Assembly: GCA_963920665.1 (NCBI GenBank)
Contig: OY987265.1
Coordinates: forward strand, 11,103,001 to 11,167,000
Direction: 5' to 3'
DNA from: Straminergon stramineum
Lineage: Eukaryota; Streptophyta; Bryopsida; Hypnales; Calliergonaceae
Length of the DNA stretch: 64,000 nt
Part shown: positions 34,351 through 47,500 of the stretch, one piece after another
Layout: each line of letters begins with the position of its first letter
Position numbering within the stretch: position 1 is the stretch's first letter
Program-made: the position numbers and the translations under genes
The notes under the pieces: generated by a model
The model's input: the letters and a program-made list of their open reading frames with translations, nothing else
Told to the model about the DNA's origin: nothing
Database searches by the model: none

Positions 34351-35868
34351 CTCTAGGAGCATGTCATGGAAGATTTGTTTGTCATAGGTTGGTTTACTTT
34401 ATTCCAACCTCCAGTTCTACATAGGACAATCACTGAGGCAAAGGGAATTCTGATTAAAAAACAGATTGTCAAGAAAGGCAACCCCTGACATGAATGCCTT
34501 TTTTGGTCAAAATTCTTGACAGCAAGGAGATTGCCTAAAGCAAATGCCCATCAAGAAATGGATGAAATTTGTGATCAATGAATGAAAAATCTATAATCAT
34601 CATGTGGATTTCATGCATCAAGGAGGAGATTACCTTTTGAAAGGGACATTGGGGGGACCGTCAATGTTCCTCCTTCTCCTTATAGTCCCTACAATGCTAC
34701 CAGGTGGACCAATAAGTAGGGAGTGTATAGGGTGACTCATCTTTTTGCCCTTCTTTTCCCATGTCATTTCATGATTTTCCATGGTCATTCAATTGTTGCC
34801 TAAGCCAAGTCACGTAATTTGGTAAAAAACAATTTTTTTTGGCATTCCAATTTTTTTTCTTAAGTTTGCAAAAGCAATCATCAAAAGAATGACAAATAAA
34901 ATACAACTTGGTTCAAACACTGACTTGAAGGCAATTCAAGGCATTTTGCACACTATTATACTTGGATAGAAATTTGACTTAAATTATTATCAAAAAAATG
35001 TGCCAAATTTTTTTGCTAATTATGGAACCAAATAGACAGACCTACAAATAATTGTTAAGACAATCTGTTGAAAATGAAAAGAATCCAATAACAATCCATT
35101 GAATCCAATACCAATCTATCATTTAACCATCTACCATCAAGAAATCTTTTGATGGCACAATGAAGGAATTACTTCATTGACGTATAGTGAGGATGAAGAG
35201 TGAAGAAGTTGTTTTTATAATGAAATCCATTGTCATCATGAATCCTCAAAGGATATGGGACAATTTGAAGATGAGAGCTTGACCTCTCATTGTCAAAAAC
35301 GCATGGAATCATGTTCAAAGCAAGCTCTTAGAACTCATTTGGGCATAGTAGAATAATTTTTTCCAAAACCTTTGAACTATGAAAAGCTACCTTTCATCTA
35401 CATTAAATTGTTTGTGATTTTGAACTTCCAAATAAGTTATGGAAAAAATTCAATGAAGATGTTTGAAAATGTCAAAGAAAATGTCCTTTCCAACACCTCT
35501 TAATTTTGTCCACAACTTTTGATTGGAGGCTTGAAATATCAAACAAGCTTTGGGAGATGAAAATTAATAAGATTTTCTACATTATTTAAGTGAGTTCAAA
35601 GTTTAAGAAAAGATTTGCTATGCCTAAATGAGTTTTGAGATTCCACTCTAAACAAAATTCCTCCTTTGACTTAACTATGAGCAATTGAGCTTCTACTAAT
35701 CCTAATTTACATATCTTACATGGATATAAAGATTTTGTCTTCTCATCTCTACACACCTACAATAAATGGATTTTGAAGTTGTGTTAGATAGTTCTTGGAT
35801 ATTTTTTATTTTATAGAATTTCATGCCGAATTTTGATTATGAAAACCAATTCTAACTAGCTATACCAG
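34351..35868. other. AT-rich intergenic DNA, nothing recognised
   Basis: No gene, RNA or bounded repeat could be supported. Confidence 0.45.
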
Positions 35869-35871
35869 TAA

Positions 35872-36794
35872 CCCCTAAATGCCTAAATTGTGTTTTTTGG
35901 CAACATAGTGATTTTGGGTAGCTCACTACAAATGGAGTTTTCCTTTTTTTTTCTTTGAAATTTTCACACAAAATGTGCTCAAGGAGTAGCTTTAAGGCCC
36001 AACAATTTTCATAACTTTTGAATACATGGTTAAAAAGTTATTGTATGATATGTAATTTTCATTGATCTTTGGGCAGTCCAAAAATTTCTTAAACAATCAT
36101 TTTTTTAAGAAATAAAAATTTGAAATTGGTTATCTAGATTTATATGTACATGTAAAGCTTTGAATCATTTCATTTTGATTCATGAGATGAAAGTTATGAG
36201 GAGTTTTAGTTTGTGAGCAGTTTCGGATTCTTTACTCTAAAATAAACTTTGAAGTCCTTTATTTAACTCAATTTTCAATATTTTTTGAAAAAAACAAAAT
36301 CGTAGGATGTAGATTGTTTATTACAACATTACAACCATTGGGATTGGCATTTTTCAATTCCATAACAAAATTCTTTACAATTTAGTATTTTGAATCATTC
36401 TATACTTCTTTGTACTTACTTCCTTTTTCCTATATGCTGTACAATTTCAAATGAGTGGAATTTTTCAAGCATGTAGCCAACTTGCCTTGAAAAATGAATC
36501 CATTTAGTAACCACGATTTTGGAATTTTTTTCATACAAATGTGACCTTGTGAAGTCCAGTTGCCCATTTTTTCATAGGACCAAAAATAGGATTTTTGCCA
36601 ATTCCAATGCTAATATCTTACAATCTACATGGTAGAAGTTTCTGAAAATTTTTCCACATCTTTTCAAATCAATGTAGTACAAGATTTTATGGTTACATGT
36701 GTCCAAATTTTTTTTTCTAAAATTTGGTACTTGTACTAGAAATGACAGTTTTGAAGCATTTCTGGTGAAAACATAGTAAAAAACATTTAAGGGG
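35872..36794. mobile_element. TTAA-family element P2
   Basis: It begins CCCCTAAATG and ends CATTTAAGGGG. The flanks are GTAA and TAAG, so the TTAA duplication is decayed. The interior aligns with P1 in the opposite orientation (GGTGAAAACATAGT near the right end). It is non-coding. Confidence 0.65.
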
Positions 36795-37786
36795 TAAGCT
36801 ACTCAACTAAGAATTGTGGGAACTTGTAAGGGGCAATTAAAATCTTCTTGTTCTTGATGGGGAAAGGATGAAAAATCTTCATATCTTTTTCATAATAGGT
36901 TCATTTCCTATACTTCTAGTTTTTTGCTTGGTCACACAACCTAAAATACTAAAATTAAGATGGTAGTTTATTGATTTCACTCCATTGATTTTCTACTAGC
37001 CCTCGGATCTCCTTGTTCATTGTTGTGGACTTCTTGATCTTCTTTCTTTTTGTTCTATAGGATATCTACATTGAATAGGGGTATTAAGGGGACCAAAAAA
37101 TTCAAGGGACTGAATGTAGAAAACTATAGATGTTTGAAACATGATGTACATCCCCTATACACTTCAATAACTATTGATGTACAATACAAGTAGATATTTA
37201 TATAGTGTGGAATGTCAATTAATTAGTATGGGTCCCCTTAATACCCCTATTCAGTGTAGGAATCAGATCTATATGCAACAACAAACCTTGCCACTTCCAC
37301 ACGATCATATGGTGGAAGCATTTATTCAACACTTGTTACCAAGGTTGGAGCAAAAATAGAAAGATGATTTAAGAAATGATATTTTTTTGATAAGAAATAC
37401 ATCAATTGATTACATGTACAGTGATGAACAAAACTAAGTGTAGACTTGAAACTTTTTCATTCAAACAACCATTTCATAAGTATGAACAGGCAAAGTCCAA
37501 AAGAGTAAGTAGATAGTAGTATGCAACATGTAACACATGACTATGGAAGTTTGAAGAAAAAAGTATAACTTTGTCGTTTGAAAGGAAATTAATTTTAAAG
37601 TTAGCCATGTTAAAACTCAATATTCTGTGCCATAATTTGGAATTACTTCATATTTTGTCAATTTTTTCTTAGAAATTCAAAAAAAATTGCGCCTATACAT
37701 GTTGGTATACATCATTTCAAAATATTGTGTACAAAAATTGAAGGAAGTTGAAATTTATAGAATTTAAAATATTCACAGTTTGTTAA
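36795..37786. other. intergenic DNA between P2 and P3
   Basis: The only feature recognised is the small MITE at 37067-37259. No gene is supported. Confidence 0.45.
37067..37259. mobile_element. 193-bp MITE with about 30-bp inverted ends
   Basis: It begins CTACATTGAATAGGGGTATT and ends with the near-exact complement (AATACCCCTATTCAGTGTAG); the inverted stretch extends to about 30 bp. The end CTACACTGAATAG resembles CTACACTAAATAG of the element at 14675-14901, suggesting related transposases. Confidence 0.75.
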
Positions 37787-38734
37787 CCCCTAAAGGACCA
37801 AACAGTGTTTTTTTGACAACATAGCAATTTCACACAACTCACTACGAATGGAATCTTTAATTTTTTTCTTTGAAATTTTCACACAACATGTGCTTGAGGA
37901 TTAGCTTTAAGACCCAACAATTTTCACAACTTTTGAATACATGGTTAAAAATTTATTGTATGATATGTTGTTTTCATTGCTCGGTAGGCAACCTGGGCAA
38001 CAAAAAAAACTTCTTCATCTTTAAAAAAAATAGAAATTTGAAATTGATTTTCCTGATTTATATAGACATGGAAAGCTTTGGATCATTCCATTTTGATTTA
38101 TGAGATGAAAGTTATGAAGAGTTTTAGTTGTGGGTAGTTTGTGGGTAGTAATGGATAAATGGAATCTCTACTCTAAAATAAACGTTGAAGACCTTTATTT
38201 AACTCAATTTTTAATATTTTTGAAAAAAAAATAAAAACATGAGGTGTATATTGTTTATTACAAAAATTTGACCATGGGGATTGGCATTTTTCAATTCTAT
38301 AAATAAATTATCAACAATTTAGTATTTTGAATCATTCCCTACTTCTTTCAACTTACTATTTTTTTCCTATATGTTGTACAATTCCAAATGACCTTAAATT
38401 TTTCAAGTATGTAGCCAAAATGACTTGAAGAATGTGTCCAAAGAGTTACAACCATTTTGGACATTTTTTCATAATGATCTGACCTTGTGAAGTGCAGCTG
38501 CCCAGATTTTTGCAGAACCAAAAAATGGCTTTTTGTCACTTGAAATGCTAATATCTTGCAATTCAAACGGTGGAAATTTCTGAAATTTTTTCCACATCTT
38601 TCCAAACCAATGTACTACAAGATCCTACAATTACATTTGTCCAAAAATGTATTTTTTCTAAAATTTGGTACTTGTACTAGAGATGACAGTTTTGGAGCAT
38701 TTTTGGTGAAAACATAGTCAAATTCATTTAGGGG
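37787..38734. mobile_element. TTAA-flanked element P3 (948 bp)
   Basis: It begins CCCCTAAAGGACC and ends TTCATTTAGGGG, with perfect TTAA at 37783-37786 and 38735-38738. It is closely related to P2, P1 and P4. It is non-coding. Confidence 0.8.
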
Positions 38735-38736
38735 TT

Positions 38737-39510
38737 AAACCTGCAAATGCTATTGGTTCTCACAATATTTAAATTTTTTTGGAATTGAGAGCATGGGATT
38801 ACATTAGCCATTTTAGAGAGAATATAAGTTGCAACACAAACCATTGTTACATCTTAATGCCTTTGCACTTGAAATATTTATTGAATAGGACAATGTGTTC
38901 AATTTATATATTAATGCCAAGTGATGCATTTTTAGGTTCAAATTTTTTTGTACAAAGACTAGAGTTCATGACGCACATAATTAACTCAACCAATCAAACA
39001 AGTGAACTTGTTTTTGTCGGTTTCAATAACATCTAAAAATTGTCAATTTTATGAATGCTAGTGTAATTTTGGGGGGGTGGGGGGGTGGACTTTATGATGA
39101 TATTGAAAATAATAATATTATTCTTTGGATTGTCAAATCAATTTTATGTGTCAATAATAGTAGTCGTTGTACAAAAATTCTAAACTTAAAAACACCTCAT
39201 CTTAGTTTTGAACTTTATGATGATATTGAAAATGATAATAGAATTTTTTTGGATTGGTTGAATTAATTATATGTGTCATGGACTCTAGTCTTTGCACAAA
39301 AAATTTGAACCTAAAAATGCATCACTTGGCATTAAAATATAAATTGAACACATTGTCCTATTCAATAAATATTTCAAGTGCAAAGGCATTAAGATGTAAC
39401 AATGGTTTGTGTTGCAACTTATATTCTCTCTACAATGGCTAATGTAATTCCATACTCTCAATTCAAAAAAGAATTCACATATTGTGAGAACCAATACCAT
39501 TTGCAAGTTT
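38737..39510. repeat. long inverted repeat (foldback)
   Basis: Arms 38737-38999 and 39247-39510 pair with few mismatches; the outer edges are AAACCTGCAAATG and CATTTGCAAGTTT. The loop (39000-39246) holds part of two direct copies of a GAACTTTATGATGATATTGA-type block. The left end abuts the TTAA of P3. Open frames mirrored on the two strands are a by-product of the symmetry. Confidence 0.8.
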
Positions 39511-42500
39511 ATCAAATTGTGAATATTTTAAATTCTATAAATGTCAACTTCCTTCAAATCTTGTGTACAACAATTCCAAATTATGTAGACCAACATAATC
39601 AGGCACATTAAGTTTAGTTGCAGTTCTAAGAAAAATTAATAAAATATAAAGTAATTCCAACCTATCGTGCACAAAACCTAGTTATAACATGGCTAAATTT
39701 GAAATTAAAGTTTTTTCAAATTACAATTACTTTTTTCTTCAAAATATCAAAGTCTTGTGTTATATGCTATGACTTTTATATATCTACTTAAATTGGACTT
39801 TGCCCATTGATACTTATAGAGTTGTTGTATGGTTGTTTGCATGAAAAAAGTGTCAAATCCATACTCTATTTTATTTGTGATTTTATGAGCAATATCTTGA
39901 GTAAAATTATATGATGTCAGGCACACATTCAATTTCAAAGGCTTACTACAACAAAAAGATATCCCAGAAGGTTGAGTTAAAAACAAATAACCCATATTTA
40001 ACTACTTTTGGACTTTTTTGTAGAATTATAGACAACAATTTTGTAATTGAAAATGTATCATCTAGTAGCCAATACTTGTCCAAAAAAATCTATTTTGTTT
40101 TATATTTTTGTTTTTGATCCATAGTGATGATTTTAATCCATTTTTAACTCAAAAGTCTACATTTGGACTTCATTTGGACTCAATGGTCTACACTTTGACT
40201 ACATATTTTATATCTTCATCATTTATTTTAAATGTATATTTTTATTTCCAACATTTTTGAGCCATCATCCATGTTTTATTGATTACAACAAAATGCAATA
40301 TCAAGTATGTGCTATGGATTTTTCCCACATAATTAGTTAAATAGTACTCCAAAATTCTTACAAATTTTTGAAAATTCATCAATAATTCCGTTTTTGAAAA
40401 TAATGATGTCAACTTTTGTATGCATTCACTTGATTGGATCTTAGTTCCAAAGTTATTAGACTTCAAGATATTAAGTGCTTAAAAACCTCACAACACTTTC
40501 CTTCAAAAGTTGGTAGAGGGAGGTACATTCTATCCTTTAGAGTGCATCTCCACTACGATACAAGTGGGATTTCTCCTTGTATGTTATGAGACGAGACAAA
40601 AGGGCAAGCCAATACTCTTCACTAACACAAGCCAAAGTTGAGAGTATGTTATGGGAGTGTCCTTTGGAAGTGTCTAAAATCCCTCAAAAATCATCTCCTT
40701 AATAAAGTCCTTGTGCAATAAATGAATTATTCCTAATGCATCAAAGACATTGTATGTCTCCATCAATTTGGGTACTAATGCCTTAGCAACATGTTTAATT
40801 TCCAATAAGACGTTGATTTTCTTAAAGGCATCCTCAATGTAGAAGCAACATTCAATTGCAATACCTTGCTTTTACTGAATCTTTTTTTAGTCACTTGATT
40901 TGAGGGGTGTTTTTCTAGTTTTGAGCTCTCAATCACTTGAAGAATCCCACATTTTTTTCTTGATGTTAGCCAAAGACATGCATGTTTTATAAAACATCAA
41001 GATGTCAATGGGTGGATGGCCCACAGAGGCAAATTTTTGAGGATGTTTTGGAGGACATTGGTAGATTACTATAAAAACAAGTTATTGCCATCGTTGATGT
41101 TGATGTTGATGTTTTATTTGACATTAACACAAACATAGTGATGTTTTTTTAACATTAAAAAAAACATAGTATTTCCACATCAACATGTAGATCCATTTTG
41201 ACTAAGGATAAGTTTGAGACTTAATATGAACTATAATTAAATGTTGATAAAATGTGAAAAACGCATGGAAGGGCAACATGTGGCATGCTTTGCAAAAAAA
41301 GAAAAATGGATGGATGTACATCATAGATGAAAAGAGAAGTTTTTCATATAAGTAGGGTGGTTGGAAGTAAAACAACCTATACAGGATATGTAAAGCAAGA
41401 ATTATGTTCATGGTAGAATTTGAGAAACAACGTCCACATGTTTGAAACAACATATAGATGTTTGAAACAATATCTAGCTAGATATCAAATGGGCAAGCTT
41501 TCATCTTGAAATTATACCATATCTTTTGAGGATTTATGATGGATAATGGATTTCATTACAAAAAAGATCTCTTCATCCTTTCTTCTCACTAAATGTCAAT
41601 GAAGTAATTCCTTCACTTTGCCATAAAAAATTCTCTTGATGGGAGATGGTAAATTCTCTTTAATTCTTGTTGAATTCAACAATTTTTCTTGATCGTTTTT
41701 ATTACTTGAATTTAAACAATTTTTTGGGTCAACCATGCCTTATGGGTATGGGATGTACCAATTGATGTTTGAAAAAATGTTTGCATGTCTAAGTTGAAGT
41801 CTCAAAAACATTATTAAAATTTTGAGACAATGTAAAAGTGTGTTGATTGGGCATGCCATGTCATCCTTGTTGGTTACCACATCACTTTCCTATTGCCACG
41901 TTAAGTACCATGTCATAGATGTGCCAAATGAAAAAAATTCCCTTGTGGCTTTCGTCACCCACGTAGTATTGAGGTGGTAGCCACATGGCAAAATTCCAGC
42001 ATCCTCAAAACCATGATATTTGAGATTTTGGATGTTTTTGCCATGTCAATCTTAACATAGTTTTTTGGACATAGCTCCAAACAAGGTTGAATATCACATA
42101 GAATGTCCAACCGTCTTAATAGGTGCATCTGAACAGACATGGATTTCTATTAATAAATGCATGCATGTTTTTTGAATGAATCTTTCTTAGCTCTAACATT
42201 ATTCACCAGTATGGATGACTTCTATACCAATCAAGCATTGGTGGGAGGAGATGCTCTAGAGTGACTTTTTCCCTTTTGTGACCCTGTAAGTTAGTTGGTA
42301 GTCTCCTTATTTTCTTAGACCAAATTTGTTGGCTCTCTTGCCAAGCTCTTCAAAAATAAAAAAATCTTCCATAGGAAGAGAAAAATTTGACAAACTCTTG
42401 AAAATATAAAGGCTAGTAAAGGTTGTGTTGGGGAATATTTTGATCCCTCTCACTAGCTCCACTTTTGTCTATTGTGCCCCTTAGTGACACTCACTTCTTC

Positions 42501-42918
42501 TAGCTCATCCAAAATGCTTTTGTAGCACTTCACTTCTAATGAAACTAAGGGTCTTCTAACACTACACATACCACACACCAGTTATGTGAAGTTCAATCTA
42601 GTTATGAGGTCTCCATTCCCTTTGACTCCCATTATTTAACTTCTAAAAAATACCAAATATATCATTTGATGACATGGGGTGGAACTTCTATTGATGTCCA
42701 AGTGCTTTGTGGTCGCATATGAGATTGTTTTTATCATAGTGACTAAACAATTCCCCCTAAAAGAGTCCAATAGAGGTGTTTGTGACCTTGTCCTTCTAAG
42801 CAATGGCTTTTCTTCTAGTAATCTAATTTAATATTTTTAGATGCTCCCCCTAATTTACTATTCAATTTACAACACAATTTTCATTTCATCGTGCATTCCC
42901 AATTTCCTCGTAATCCAT
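39511..42918. other. AT-rich intergenic DNA, no supported gene
   Basis: Short open frames occur on both strands but none has recognisable domains. A decayed transposon cannot be excluded. Confidence 0.4.
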
Positions 42919-42939
42919 TTAACCCCTAAAGGACTAAAT

Positions 42940-43300
42940 TGTTACAATTACATCGTAACAGCGGGACGTATATACGGCGGTTACATGGCTTGAACAGTTC
43001 TAGGCTAAGGGCAGTTATCTGGTAGAGTTTAGGGTGGCTTTAAGTAGCAAACGGAGAAGCTCAGTCTTCACACAAACCTTCTGTAAACTTCCTGAATGAT
43101 AATATAGACTAATTGAATTACTGTCAAATTCCTAGTAATACTTGCATCATCTGATTGTTGATTAGGAAAGGAAATCTGGAGTGAGTTCGGAAGGGTAATC
43201 CTCACCCTCCAGACCCCTTGTGAGCCTATGCCTGAACTGTGGGTCGTCAGTTCCGAATAGGGCGTCGACAGGATCGCGATCGCTGCAAGGATTCGTAACA
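42940..43300 (+). repeat. 5' LTR
   Basis: It starts TGTTACAATTACATCG and ends GGATTCGTAACA. It differs from the 3' LTR at 12 of 361 positions by my count. All 12 are transitions and there are no indels. Confidence 0.95.
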
Positions 43301-43420
43301 TTAGGTTTGTGTCACTCAAATTGTCCACGCCTTTGAGAAACAATATCAGTAAATAGGGTGAAAGTGTTAACAGAGTTAGTTAAATATCAGCATTCTTGAG
43401 AAATTGCGATAACCGTTTTC

Positions 43421-44521
43421 ATGGAGGAAGAACGGCCTGAGAGCGGACGTGAACCGCAGCTGCCGGAGGAGATTGGATGAGGATTGGCGGAGTTTATACA
43501 ACAACAGGTGCAAGTTGCGTTTCAAGATGCATTACCGCACCTGATTCAACAACTCTCGGAGAGGATAGTTTCGGCGCCTCCGTTGATTTCGCCGTCGATG
43601 AATTATCCACCGGTCGATCAAGAACAACGAAGGGGAAATAACTGTGGAGAAGGGGGGACTGGGGAAAGAGAATCGAGAGTTGCTAAACCCGAAAAATTCA
43701 CGGGAAAAAGAGGTGGAGAAATATACCACTGGTTTGCTCAAATTCGCTTGGTTTTTAGAGCCAATCCATATACGTACAAACAAGATGAAGACAAAGTAGC
43801 GTACGCATTGTCTTACTTGAGTGGAGCTGCCCAAAGTTGGGCTATGCCGTTGCTGCAAGCGTTAGATGAAGGCCGCGAACATGAATTATTGTTAAATTAC
43901 GATGCATTCCAAGAAGCTATGATCTCGGTATATGGTGACATTGATCGACGGGGAAATGCGGAGGATCGTCTTTCCACACTCCGACAGACTGGTTCAGTGG
44001 CCACCTACATCTCGAATTTCAATGAGCACGCCGCCCAGGTCGACTGGAATGAGTCAAGTTTAGTGGCGCGATTCCGGGGAGGTTTGAAGGATGAAATTCT
44101 TGATTCTGTGGCAACCGCTGAAACTCAACCTCGAGGACTCAATGATTGGATGGCGATGGCTTCAAGAATTGATGAACGACTGTGGAGAAGGCGGCAAGTG
44201 CGCAGGCCTCAAGTTTCGTACGCTAGTTCTAAAACACCAACGTTTGGCGCAGGAGAAACAGGTGGACGAGTTTCAGGTGTCAAAGAAGCATGAGGTCCTG
44301 TACCGATGGAGCTGGGCGCAGCTCATGTCACCACAGCTTTGGCCAAAACTGCGGCCGAGAGGCTGGAATTTCAACACCAGGGCAAGTGCTGGGGTTGTGG
44401 CCAGGTGGGTCACCTCCGTTCAAAATGCCCGTCGAACCCTTCTACTCCATTAGTATTGGCGGCATCTGAAGCAACCAATGTGATCAAGGAAGAATCGGGA
44501 AAAGGACTTGCCCGGGACTGA
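43421..44521 (+). pseudogene. gag: gag of the chromovirus (nonsense-broken)
   Basis: One reading frame runs from ATG 43421 to about 44521. It covers a capsid region (for example KFTGKRGGEIYHWFAQIRLV near 43690-43750, and a SYLSGAAQSWA block) and a zinc knuckle CWGCGQVGHLRSKC at about 44389-44430. In-frame TGA codons lie at 43478-43480, 44291-44293 and 44519-44521; the last may be close to the original end. There are no frameshifts within gag. Pol follows in the -1 frame relative to gag. Confidence 0.85.
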
Positions 44522-44577
44522 GGATTGAGTCCAATCCTTGGTACCCGAGCACGCTGTAGAAGTCAACCGAGTTTTCG

Positions 44578-47500
44578 TTGAAGGCATCCGGAGAACCAAT
44601 TGTCGAACTCTGCGAAGGAGATTCAGATTCCGTTCCGATTTCATTACGAGCCACCCTGGATCCAGGGGCTCACCTGACGGTAGCCGGGTTCATTAACTCA
44701 ACAGCTGCGAAGTCGTTGGTGGATTCTGGGGCTACTGGCATTTTCATGCACCCCGATTTTGCCGAAAAATGTCAAGCTGCGATTACACCAAAGAAGGTAC
44801 CTCACGAAGTACACGTCATTGACGGAAGAGAAATCAGTTCTGGCTTGATTACTCATGAAGCCACGGTACATCTAAATATATTGGGACACCAAGAGATCCT
44901 AGTTGCAGATTTGACCAATACAGGAAAATATCCTTGCATTCTCGGAACCCCTTGGCTGGTGAAGCACGACCCCACAATCCAATAGGCGGAAAAGGTAGTG
45001 ATCTTCGACTCAGTTCATTGTCGCGAAAATTGCTTGAAAATCGGAAAACCCCAAGTACAAGGGTGTAAGACATTGGCCATCATGAAGCCGCACTTTCAAA
45101 ACCCAGGAATGGAAACCCAAAAATCCCGACTTGCTGAATTGAAATCAAGAGCCTCGAAAGACTCTAACACAGGAATCAAGGACATAATCCCGAAACCTCG
45201 ACCCACTTAGTCAGAGTTGGAAGCGCTGAAGCTGTCAGACGCAGGAACCACAGAACCCCGACAGCCTTCAAGTAAGTTAAAAGCACCAAAGCATTCCATA
45301 GTGTCTGCAAATGCTTTCAGATTGTCAATGAAAGGAGCTGAGATATATTCATTGGTGATATCTGAAATGAATGAAGTGGACTTTAAAAATGAATTAAGCC
45401 AAGTCCCGGATGAATATCAAGATTTACATGGAGTTTTTAGTGAAAAATTCTCGAATGAATTGCCGGATCATGGAATTTCAGACATGAAAATCGAGTTTAA
45501 AGAAGGACAAGAGCCGAAAAACACAGGTTTACAACCCATGTCCTCGGCTGAATTAGAAGAACTCCAAGCGTATTTGGAAGAGAATTTAGGCAAGGGTTGG
45601 ATTCGCCGTTCCAAGTCTCCAGTTTCGGCTCCAATAGTCTTTGCACAGAAAAAAGACGGCTCCATCCGAGTTTGTATTGACTACAAGAATTTAAATAGAG
45701 TTACCATACGAAATCGCTACCCATTACCACTTATCCCTAAACTTACAGATCGGTTAGTGGGGGCTCGCATCTTTACAAAGCTTGATGTGAGACAGGCGTA
45801 TCATCGCATTCGAATGGCCTTGGGCCATGAGTTTAAGACAGCCTTTAAAACACGTTATGGATTATTTGAGTATTTAATGATGCCTTTTGGCCTAATGAAC
45901 GCACCCGCTCAGTTTCAAGCTCACATGCAATATATCTTCACTGACCTCTTAGATATTTCGGTAGTAATTTATTTAGATGATATATTAATATCTTCTAAAG
46001 ATTTGAATGAGCACAGACAAGTGGTTCGAGATGTACTTCAAAGACTATATAAGCATGGACTTTATGTGAAAGCATCTAAATGCCACTTTCATTGCAAATC
46101 CGTGGAATTCCTAGGGATGATAATTTCCTCTCAAGGTTTGGAAATGTGTAAAGATAAAGTTAAAGCTATTGAAGATTGGCCAATACCGAAAAATGTAAAA
46201 GAAGTTCAAGCATTTCTCGGTTTTGCAAATTTTTATAGAAGATTTATCCATGGTTATTCACAAATGGCGATTCCTTTGACTACATTAACTCAGAAAGATC
46301 ATTTATTCATATGGAGTCCAGAAGCTGATAATGCATTTAAACAAATTCGACTTCAATTTTCTCAAACTCCGGTATTACTACACCCTGACTTCCAACGACC
46401 TTTTACAATTGAAACTGATGCATCTGATACAGCTACAGGGGGCATTCTATCCCAACAGGGTGATGATGGGCATCTTCACCCTTGTGCATACCGTAGCTCG
46501 AAAATGTCCCCCATTGAACAAAATTATGATATTTATGACAAAGAGCTATTAAGCATTGTTCTTGCATTCCAAGATTGGAGAGTCTATTTGGAGGGCTCCC
46601 CACATGAAGTCACGGTAATCTCAGACCATAAAAATCTAGAATATTTTTTAACTACCAAGCAATTAAACAGAAGACAAGCAAGATGGTTAGAAATTCTGTC
46701 ATCATTTCATTTCGTAATTACACATAGGCCGGGAATATTGAATGGGAGAGTTGATGCATTATCCAAAAGACCAGACGTCACTGATCTACAAGGATCAAAG
46801 CCCCGACCACTGTTGAAATTGGCCGCGCTTGAATTATGTGAACCAGTTTGGACGGATCAACAAATTACAAACCGAATTAAGAAATCCACAGCTCAAGACC
46901 CGGCGTTACAATCAATAGTATCGTTTCTCAGAGGGAAAGGGGAACACGCCTCTTCTGCGGTACACCACCAATTTCAGGCTTATAAATTTCAAGATGGTAT
47001 TTTATGGTTTCAAGATAAAATTTTCGTCCCTGACGATGAGGAATTGAGGCGTCAAATACTTCGATCTTGACATGACACCCCAATTGCGGGACATCAAGGC
47101 CGGGCAAAAACATTTGACTTGGTAACGAGAACTTTCTACTGGACCACGCTCCGACGTTATGTGCATCGCTACATGGATGGGTGCGACACCTGTCAACGGT
47201 CCAAACCATCCCGTCATGCACCTTACGGATTGTGACAACCAATTCCCGTCGCGGAGGCCCCTTGGAAACGCATATGAGCCGACTTCATCGTAAAATTGCC
47301 AATAAGCAGCGGCTATGACGCGATACTTGTAGTTGTTGATAAAAACACTAAACTTGCACACTTCATTCCCACGAATGAAGCAATTGATTCCAACGGCTTG
47401 GCAACCTTATACCTTAATTATGTATGGCGATATCACGGCATTCCTAATGAAATTATTTCAGATAGAGGACCTGTTTTTGTATCTAAGTTCATGAGAAGAT

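Noticed and set aside
38779..39515. Two mirrored open frames with nearly the same protein on opposite strands
   Set aside because: This is caused by the inverted repeat at 38737-39510; there is no independent evidence of coding.
43068..43343. Minus-strand open frame repeated in both LTRs (also 48474-48797)
   Set aside because: It is conserved only because the LTRs are copies of each other, and it spans LTR and neighbouring DNA.
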